Of a stretch of 64,000 nucleotides of DNA, positions 56,707 to 64,000 are shown in pieces (the stretch's first letter is position 1; each line of letters opens with the position of its first letter). The translations under genes and the position numbers were made by a program. The notes beneath the pieces were generated by a model. The model saw only the letters and a list, made by a program, of their open reading frames with translations, searched no databases and was not told where the DNA came from. Origin of the DNA: Eudorina sp. 2006-703-Eu-15 (Eukaryota > Chlorophyta > Chlorophyceae > Chlamydomonadales > Volvocaceae); NCBI GenBank assembly GCA_003117195.1, contig BDSI01000025.1, forward strand, positions 1,172,461 through 1,236,460. The letters are read 5' to 3'.

Positions 56707-57070
56707 CATCGAGGCTGCTGTGACCAAGACGGCGCCGGTTCGATCCGGGGCGGGTCAAAATGTTTGAGGATTGGGAGTTCCGGTTGGACAGCCCGGCTCT
56801 TCAGTCGGGTCCGAGACCGACCCTGCCCGGTGTAATTGGCCTTGCGTGAGCCACGGCCAAAGGGATAGCCCGAGATGTGCGCGTCAAGCGGGTCGGGCCA
56901 ATGGGTCCGGCCACATACCAAGAAACGGTTTCGGGGGCCTGGTAACACGGATAGGGGCCGCAGGCGGATACCTGCGCGAACGAAATACTGGTGATCAATG
57001 TCGACTCCCAACCCTTACATCGGCGGTCCCCTTAACACACGCTTGGGCTTAGCGGTCCAGGAGTAAAACT
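56707..57070 (+). mobile_element. SINE-like element S, copy 2
   Basis: CATCGAGGCTGCTGTGACC, B box GCGCCGGTTCGATCCGGGG, then GGCTCTTCAGTCGGGTCCGAG through CAGGAGTAAAACT at 57058-57070. It faces copy 1 (53971-54320) from 2.4 kb away. A B box near the 5' end and a defined shared 3' end fit a tRNA-derived SINE. Confidence 0.8.
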
Positions 57071-57142
57071 TTCCTTCCTCCTGCCTCCAGGAGTCCACTC
57101 AGCGTGCGGCTGTAGCGCCCACTTTCAAGGGGGTAGGTGGTC

Positions 57143-57372
57143 TCACGCATTAACCCGCCGCATCTCAGCGTCCCAGCCATCGGCTGCCTCCCGCGTGAAC
57201 AGCGTACCGTGAAACAGTGTCGCTGCTGGTGCTGCTGTGGGTGTTGCAGCTGCTGGCGCTGCCGGTGCTCTTGATTGCCTATCTACGGCGGCAGTGGGTC
57301 CTGCTGATGATGAGAGGCTGCTGCTAGCTGCTGCTCCGTCCCGCCGTGGCCCCTCACGCACGTCGGCCAAAC
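57143..57372 (-). CDS. Candidate terminal exon of a minus-strand gene
   Basis: On the minus strand, after TATTTCGTAG, a frame runs LADVREGPRRDGAAASSSLS, an Ala/Pro/Thr-rich linker, then ATLFHGTLFTREAADGWDAE and MRRVNA, stopping at TGA (57143-57145). The C-terminal part has a believable amino-acid mix. If real, the gene would lie head-to-head with the phenylalanyl-tRNA synthetase gene. The upstream exons were not found, and the overlapping plus-strand frame is similarly open, so coding is uncertain. Confidence 0.3.
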
Positions 57373-57479
57373 TACGAAATAGGCAGTTAGCTGCGGCTCC
57401 TTTGCGCTTGGGATACCGGTGGCGGGGCGTACTACTGCCCCCCGGTTATAGCATTATTAGCCTTTGGTGATCCCGTCTG

Positions 57480-58297
57480 TGGCTTCAACAGCATTGAAAC
57501 GAACAAATAAAGAAATGAACGTGCACCGTCGTGCGTGGTGCCGTGTGCGTGGAGCGGGTGAAGCGTCGCGAACGAATCACGCACGCTGACAACCTTGCGC
57601 AGCTGAGTGCTGCACTCACATGTGCGGTTGCCGCATCAAACCGTGTGTAGGGGTGCGAAGGCGGTTGGGCTGTTTCGGAAATAAATGTTTGGCAAGGCTC
57701 GGTCGGGGGCCTGAGGAGCACCTTGCGACCCTGTCAGATATTGGGCGGAAGATACGATCGCAAGATGCCCCTGACTTCAAAGCGACGCGACCCAGCGCGA
57801 CACTCCTCGTTGCGTGATAGGGGTGCAGCGGAGCATGAACCTCTGGTTCACGGACAGGTTCGAAACAACGTACTCCTTAACTGATTCGCGTAATCTATAA
57901 CATGATGCTTAATTCGCATGCATCTGGCAGAATCCCGGAATAACAAGTGCTCCGCGACGATCGGCAAGGTTACCTGAAATGTATACATGTTACGTTATTT
58001 CTTGTAGAGGTTCTGAAAAGGAGTGAATTGATCAGTATTGATTGCCACGGGTTAAACCTTGCTCCCGATGTCACGGCTTGTCGTCATTTGACAGCGACGA
58101 CACCCCAGCATCGCATGCATTGTAATGTCTGCAAGCCCATGTCTTTGAAATTTGTAACATCTGTTGTTAGATATAGCGTGCGCCATATTATTCAAGGACC
58201 TTGGCTGGGCATCAAAGTTCAGGAATCGCGCTTTCGGGCTATCCTCCCGTCTGCCCCCAGTCTTTGCAGATCATTATTTACATCCCCAATTCTTCAA
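57480..58297 (+). promoter_or_regulatory. 5' region of the phenylalanyl-tRNA synthetase beta gene
   Basis: Between the putative minus-strand exon and the FARSB start. A frame in register with FARSB is open from 57947 and has an ATG at 58139, giving a 53-residue possible N-terminal extension (see findings). No TATA box is obvious. Confidence 0.35.
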
Positions 58298-61200
58298 ATG
58301 CCCACTGTCGGAGTCAATCGGGACAAGCTGTTCGAGAAGCTTGGGAAAGTTTACAGTGAGTTCTCGGCGGCGGCAAGCAAGCAGCGGCGCACGCTTGTGT
58401 CCAACGGCCTGCGGCAGAGGAGCCATCTATGCAATTAACTCAAGCACAATGCAGTATGATGTCAGATCTGCGATTTCCTTGCGCTTGCAGCCGATGAGGA
58501 GTTCGACCAGCTATGTTTCGATTACGGTATTGAGCTCGATGATGTGGTGAGCTCGCTACATACTAGTATGAAATTGTAATACTCCCATCCCTCATCGTTG
58601 CGGTGCCCCGCGGTTAAGGAGGGCGGTCGGTCTCATTCTCGTCCGACGATCACAGAGTATGGGTTTCTGATGATGCCGTTGTAAGCGTTGTTGCAGCGGC
58701 CACGGTTTGGCAGCTCATGGGGCGGGGCCGACTTGCTTGGTCCGGAGTACGTCCACCCCGGCGGCGGGGCGAGTGCTCGTAGATCCGCACCTGCAATCCC
58801 AGACCGCGGCCTCCTGTCCCGCGCCAGCACAACATCACATTCGCCCTCGCCGTCATGTCCGACCCACAAACGCGCGCGAGTGCGCGCGCGCACTCGCCCA
58901 CGGGGTGGACCATCGTTCGCCTCCGGGGGGCCATATCGTTCGCGGTGCGCCAACCCCTCCCCCCCTTTTTGTCACTAAAGACTGTGAAACCGCAAAAGAG
59001 CAACAAACCGATTGCCGCCGATGCCAACCCCCCCTCCCCCCCTCCCCCGCAGACCTCCGAGAAGGAGATGCTCCGAAAGGAGCTGGCCAGCATCGTGGCC
59101 AAAGGCGGCGACGCCAAGCTGGCGGCGGAGGAGGCAGCGGCCAGCGAGGAGGTGATCTACAAGATCGACATCCCCGCCAACCGGTACGACATGCTCTGCG
59201 TCGAGGTACGTACGACAGTTTGTACGATTCGGTCCGTTGGGCATGCCTGGTCGCCTTATCGTTGGTTGGGTATACGGGGTCTGGGGGGGCCTAGGCGTCC
59301 TGTGTACATATGAGGTGGGTGGCGGGCTTTGCGCCGCACGTTGCCGTGTTGGGCGGCGCCGTCGGCCGGTGGTGGGCGCCAAGGGAGTGGCGGAGGGAAC
59401 GGCACAGGGGGCCGGAGCAGGGAAGGGGGCCGCAGCAGGAAACGGGGATGATGTGAGGACACGTAGCAAACGAGGAGAAGGGGGTCGGATGCGTCATGCG
59501 TGGCGTGGTGGGTCAGCCCGGGGACGCTCCAAGCGGCACCCGGCGCGTGGATCCGCCCACGTGATCACATGTCCCGTATGATCACATGTCCCGTGTGAGC
59601 GGCATCTGGCTCATTGCCCCTGCCTCGGCATCTGGGTCACTGCCGCTGCCTCGGCATCTGGGTCACTGCCGCTGCCTCGGCATCTGGCTCATTGCCCCTG
59701 CCTCGGCATCTGGCTCATTGCCCCTGCCTCGGCATCTGGCTCATTGCCCCTGCCTCGGCATCTGGGTCATTGCCCCTGCCTCGGCATCTGGGTCATTGCC
59801 CCTGCCTCGGCATCTGGGTCACTGCCGCTGCCTCAGCTGTGCTGTCGTAACTTGTCACGCAAGGGTGGCGAGGGGATGCCTAGTGTGATTGGTGGCGGTG
59901 GGTCCCGAAGCGCCCACTGCCCGATGCCCACCTTCGAGGTCCTCGTCCGCGGCGCCGGTACAACACCCCCCCCTTGGCACGCGCCCTCGTCTCGCCGCTT
60001 ATGTATGCTTACCGAATCGCTCAACCCTTCTTCTCCCTCTCTTCGTCGCCGTGTGATGATGTTGTATGCCTACGGGTGCGCCACGCCGTGTACCCCTTCC
60101 CGCTGTCTTCCCCCCTGGCCGTGCCTTGCCCCCAGGGCATTGCCCGCGCTCTAAACATCTTCCGAGGGACGCAGTCGACGCCGCTCTATCGGCTGGCCGA
60201 CATGACGGGTGAGCCGCGCGCAGCCGCGGGAACCACCTCGCGGGCCTCTCTAGGGGGAAGGAGTATCACCCGGCCACTGGCCTCTTGGCGGGGGGGGGGA
60301 GGGCGGCGAGATGGGAGAAGCTGGGCCGGCGGGGGTGCCCTAAAAGCTCCTGGGGTCACCGCTTCCTACCCAGAAGCCACCCTAGGGGTGCAGGCTACGG
60401 GAGGGTCTGGTTGGAGGGCGGTCCATGTGGTTGATACGTGGCAGCTTCCCCGCAGAGGCAGGACGATGGGTTCGGCCTCTTGAGAGACGGACGTCAGGCG
60501 TCCTCATGGGGAGATAGGGGAGGGGGGAGGGAGAGGATAAAGGAAAACGGTAGGCATGTTGCTACTTGGTGTACTGCGGCCCGGTGGCTCAACGACACTT
60601 CCCGGCAGATAAGTGATCAACCTCGATGGGAACCTCGATGGGACCGCCTCCGCGCCCTGGCCCCCCCCCACCGCCCTTCACCAATTTCCCATACACCCTG
60701 CCCCCCGTCCTTCCCCCCAGGGAAGCAGCCCCTTCAGATGGTGGTGAAGCCCGAGACGGCCCTCGTGCGGCCGTTTGTGGTGTGTGCGGTGCTGCGGGGG
60801 GTGCAGCTCGACCCGGCCCGCTACAACTCGTTCATCGACTTGCAGGTGGGCGGCCCCATGGCGCGGGGGGATGGGGGGTTCCCAGAGGGGTGGAGGTGGA
60901 GGTGAAGGGGGGATGCGGATGGGGACGGGGGATGGAGGGGGGGGGCGCGGGGGCGGGAGTGGGGATAGGAGCGAGGATGGAGGTAGGGATGGAGAAGACA
61001 GCGGGGATGGGGATGGACGGTGGGGCGGCCCCCCTGGGCTGACCAAGCTTGATCTTGACCAGGAGGAGGTCCAGGGGGGAGATGTCCCTCGCAGGCGGCG
61101 GGAGGGAGGGATTGGTGCTGACGGGGGTGGGCTCGCGAGGGAGGGAGGCGGGCAGGCAGGCAGCCGCTTGTGGGCAACCAGGGTTGGGTCAGGTGCGGGG

Positions 61201-63855
61201 TGGGCACGGATGTTGTGAGGGCTGGGCCGGTTGTGCTCGGGGTGGGTATGACCCTTGGGTCGCTCCACGCTGTCCGCAAGTTGCGGATGCGGATGCGCCA
61301 TCAGATGGGGCCCCCCAGTGCCGGATGCTGCGGCCCCTCTCCCTCCCCTTCCTTCCCCCCTGGAGCCCGAACCCACAATCGAAACCCACCCGGATTTCGT
61401 CCGCTTGGGACCCCCGCCGTCCGCTCGCTCGGGCCCCGCCCGACCCTCTGACCGCCAGACAGCGCAACCAACCCCTGAACGCCTTCCCTTTCCCGGGCTC
61501 CCTTTCCCAGCGGCCTCCCCCCCGCCCCACCCCAAAATGTCTACCAATTTCCTATACCCGCCCCGCCCCTACCCGTCATCGCGGGAGCAGGACAAGCTGC
61601 ACCAGAACCTGTGCCGGCAGCGGACCCTGGTGGCCATTGGCACCCACGACCTGGCCACCATCCAGGTGGGGGCTGACTGGGGCACGAGGAGGATAGGGGG
61701 GACGGGTCTGGGGTATGGGGCACGAGGAGGTGAGGGGGGGAGGGTCTGGGGTATGGGGCACGAGGAGGTGAGGGGGGGAGGGTCTGGGGTATGGGGCACG
61801 AGGAGGTGAGGGGGGGAGGGTCTGGGGTATGGGGCACGAGGAGGTGAGGGGGGGAGGGTCTGGGGTATGGGGCACGAGGAGGTGAGGGGGGAGGGTCTGG
61901 GGTATGGGGCACGAGGAGGTGAGGGGGGGAGGGTCTGGGGTATGGGGCACGAGGAGGGTGGTTGTCGGGCTGGCAGAGCGGAGAGTCGGTCAAGATGGCC
62001 GGTGGGACGGCCCCAGGAGTGTGGAAATCGTCTGCCAATCTCCTATACACCCCGTACCACCACCCGGGGGGGCTTCGTTTCGCTCTACCCTACATCACAC
62101 AACGCCTGGGGAGCAAACGGGAGCAGTCCCCGTCACCTCCCTCGCTTCCCCACCCCCCCCCCACCCCCCAACCCCCGCTCTCTCGCTTCCTCTGCTTGTC
62201 CGCGTGTTTCACCGCTGCCGACCAGTTCTTCATGTACTCCTGGTCTTCCGCCCTCCCCACCCCGCCCCGCCGGCCCCTGCCCCTCCCCGCCCCCTCAGGG
62301 TCCCTTCACGTACGAGGCGCTCCCCCCGGAGGAGATCAAGTTTGTGCCGCTCAAACAGACCCGCGAGTTCAACGCCAAGGAGCTCATGCAGGTGGGTGGG
62401 CGGCGGGGGTGGGGGTGGGAGGCTGGGGGGGTGGAGGGGGAGGTGGCTGGGGGGGGCGGGGGGGGGGATGGGCGGGGTATTGAACACGGCGTGAACGGCG
62501 GTCGGGAGTGGGAATGGGGGAGTGGACTAGGGGATAGGGAGAGGAGGATGCGGAGGGGGATGAGGGCAAGGCACCGTAGGGACCCCTCCTGGCGGTGAGG
62601 GAGTAATTGGGGGTGGGATGGGATGGGACGGTCCTTACTGCGTGGGCTCTGGATGGGGGGCCCTCGGAGGGGTGCATCCTGGGTGTACGTGGTGGTGGTG
62701 GTGTGTGCGTGTGTGTGGGTGGGGGGGCGCCTTCTGCAAGGCCCCGCTCATCACTGGCAGTGCTTGCTGGGGAGGGACCGGAGGCGCTGGCGGCTGATGC
62801 GCTGGTTTGCATCTCATCTGGCCTAGGTCTGATCTGATCTGATCCGATCAGGTTTGTCCCGACGGTGTCTGCCCCGGGGCCCCGTCCGAGGAGGGCCTAC
62901 TGGATCCAAGATCCTGAATTCCACACCGAGAGGCTACCTCCCCCGCCCGCCCAGTTCGTGCTGGCAGCCCCTCCCTCCCGGATCCTGGATATCTATCTCC
63001 CTACCTCCTGTCTCCCTCACCACCCCCTCGCCCGCCCGCCGCATTACCCGCCCGCCCGGTTCGTGTCTCTCCCACCCCCCCCGGCCGCCCCTGTCCACCA
63101 ATGTCGAAACCCGGCGCCCGCCCGCCGGCCCCCCTCCCGCAGTACTATCTGGATAACGACCAGAAGCTGAAGAAGTTTGTGCCCATCATCCAGTCGTCCA
63201 TTGTGTATCCCGTACTGTACGACGCCAACCGGGTGGTGCTGTCGCTGCCGCCCATCATCAACGGAGCGCACTCGGCGGTACGTACGGCACCGGGGGGGGG
63301 GGGGGTTGCCCGCACACCAGGGTTGACTGACTGGCCGACTTCCCGCTTATGTCAATAGAGACAGTGAATCCGCAAAAGAGCACCGACTGCTTGTCGGCTT
63401 CTTCCCACGACCCCACCCCTTCCCACGACCCCACCCCTTCCCACGACCCCACCCCACCCCCCAACGAGCTAAGGGACAGGGATGGGTGACTGGGGAACAC
63501 AGGGGTGGGTGACTGGGGAACACAGGGGTGGGTGACTGGGGAACACAGGGGGGGGGGGGGGGGGGGGGGGGGGGTGGGTGACTGGGGAACACAGGGTGGG
63601 TGACTGGGGAACACAGGGGGGTGGGGGGGTGGGTGAGTGGGGAACACAGGGGTGGGTGAGTGGGGAACACAGGGGTGGGTGACTGGGGAACACAGGGATG
63701 GGTGACTGGGGAACACAGGGATGGGTGACTGGGGAACACAGGGGTGGGTGACTGGGGAACACAGGGGTGGGTGAGTGGGGAACACAGGGGTGGGTGACTG
63801 GGGAACACAGGGATGGGTGACTGGGGAACACAGGGATGGGTGACTGGGGAACACA

Positions 63856-63929
<74 letters not shown>

Positions 63930-64000
63930 GGGTGACTGGGGAACACAGGGGTGGGTGACTGGGGAACACAGGGGTGGGTGACTGGGGAACACAGGGGTGG
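58298..64000 (+). CDS. FARSB: Phenylalanine--tRNA ligase beta subunit, cytosolic (5' part; runs off the window)
   Basis: The beta subunit pairs with alpha as an alpha2-beta2 enzyme charging tRNA-Phe in the cytosol. Exons found: 58298-58355, 58491-58546, 59053-59205, 60136-60208, 60721-60845, 61591-61665, 62299-62391, 63143-63277; phases agree at each junction. The protein starts MPTVGVNRDKLFEKLGKVYT and DEEFDQLCFDYGIELDDV, the hallmark N-terminus of eukaryotic/archaeal beta subunits, then IYKIDIPANRYDMLC (start of the B1 domain), VRPFVVCAVLRGVQL, KLHQNLCRQRTLVAIGTHDL, GPFTYEALPPEEIKFVPL and YPVLYDANRVVLSLPPIING (B3/4 region, which holds the editing site). About 256 of the usual ~590 residues are present. 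Donor and acceptor sites are canonical. Introns are GC-rich and full of minisatellites. Confidence 0.92.
58971..59003. repeat. 33-bp block repeated in another intron of the same gene (63351-63383)
   Basis: GTCACTAAAGACTGTGAAACCGCAAAAGAGCA corresponds to GTCAATAGAGACAGTGAATCCGCAAAAGAGCA at 63351-63383. Confidence 0.75.
59599..59836. repeat. 26-bp minisatellite in FARSB intron 3
   Basis: About nine copies of GGCATCTGG(C/G)TCA(T/C)TGCC(C/G)CTGCCTC. Since 26 is not a multiple of 3, all frames read the same three peptides in rotation. Confidence 0.9.
61683..61955. repeat. ~37-bp minisatellite in FARSB intron 6
   Basis: About seven copies of GGTCTGGGGTATGGGGCACGAGGAGGTGAGGGGGGGAG. Strongly G-rich on the plus strand. 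Confidence 0.9.
63401..63460. repeat. CTTCCCACGACCCCACCC triple repeat
   Basis: Three copies of TTCCCACGACCCCACCCC in FARSB intron 8. Confidence 0.85.
63478..64000. repeat. 23-24-bp G-rich minisatellite with two long G runs
   Basis: About twenty copies of GGTGGGTGACTGGGGAACACAGG (variants GGATGGGTGA, GTGAGTGG). Uninterrupted G runs lie at 63548-63574 (27 nt) and 63856-63928 (73 nt). The array continues past the window edge. The proline-rich minus-strand frames here are its translation. Confidence 0.95.

Noticed and set aside
60678..62050. Long Pro/Ser/Arg frames on the minus strand over FARSB
   Set aside because: They lie opposite confirmed FARSB exons and GC-rich introns; composition is that of shadow frames.
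62854..63142. Plus-strand frame ending just before FARSB exon 8
   Set aside because: FARSB exon 62299-62391 joins 63143-63277 directly in frame and in family order; this segment is intronic.
63258..63992. Minus-strand proline-rich proteins of 166-244 residues (CVPQSPTP repeats)
   Set aside because: They are translations of the 23-24-bp minisatellite and G runs inside an intron of FARSB, open in several frames at once.

Overview
The window is nuclear DNA of a eukaryote, most likely a green alga of the Chlamydomonadales (volvocine type). The reasons are: genes are cut into many short exons with GT..AG introns; TGTAA, the usual green-algal poly(A) signal, follows candidate stop codons; one extracellular exon carries a Pro/Ser-rich tract of the kind found in volvocine wall and matrix proteins; the two ends are very GC-rich. 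I cannot name the species. Exon models below come from reading frames, splice consensus and intron-phase agreement by eye; no transcript or database was consulted.

Layout. (1) 1-16.9 kb, GC-rich: the last exon of one gene (673-794), scattered candidate exons without recognisable family, and a 5.7-kb higher-order tandem array (4.55-10.25 kb) whose units carry intact-looking splice sites. (2) 16.9-57 kb, clearly more AT-rich and crowded with transposable elements. Almost all of 18.56-52.41 kb reads as one plus-strand gene of about 25 exons. It starts with a signal peptide, continues through a chain of extracellular modules (three beta-trefoil-like, one bulb-lectin-like, four cyanovirin-N-like, and repeated short modules here called W and X), and ends in a large ectodomain, an LRR-cap-like motif, about six membrane segments with weak XK-family resemblance, and a glutamine-rich cytoplasmic tail. 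Nearly every module is bounded by phase-1 introns, the signature of exon shuffling. (3) 52.4-57.1 kb: intergenic DNA with miniature LTR elements and SINE-like repeats. (4) 58.3 kb to the right edge: the 5' half of the gene for the beta subunit of cytosolic phenylalanyl-tRNA synthetase, with GC-rich introns full of minisatellites and a 73-nt G run.

Mobile DNA. Three unrelated miniature LTR (TRIM-like) families share one primer-binding site, have a polypurine tract and 5-bp target duplications. A 1-kb hairpin-ended family (five longer copies plus a remnant) looks Helentron-like. A hAT-type MITE with a perfect 8-bp duplication sits in what reads as an exon of the lectin gene. Other terminal-inverted-repeat elements, a SINE-like family with a Pol III B box, and a family ending in GTTACAGCGGACCCC are also present.

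The lectin-mosaic receptor gene and the shared design of the TRIM families are the two most noteworthy items.
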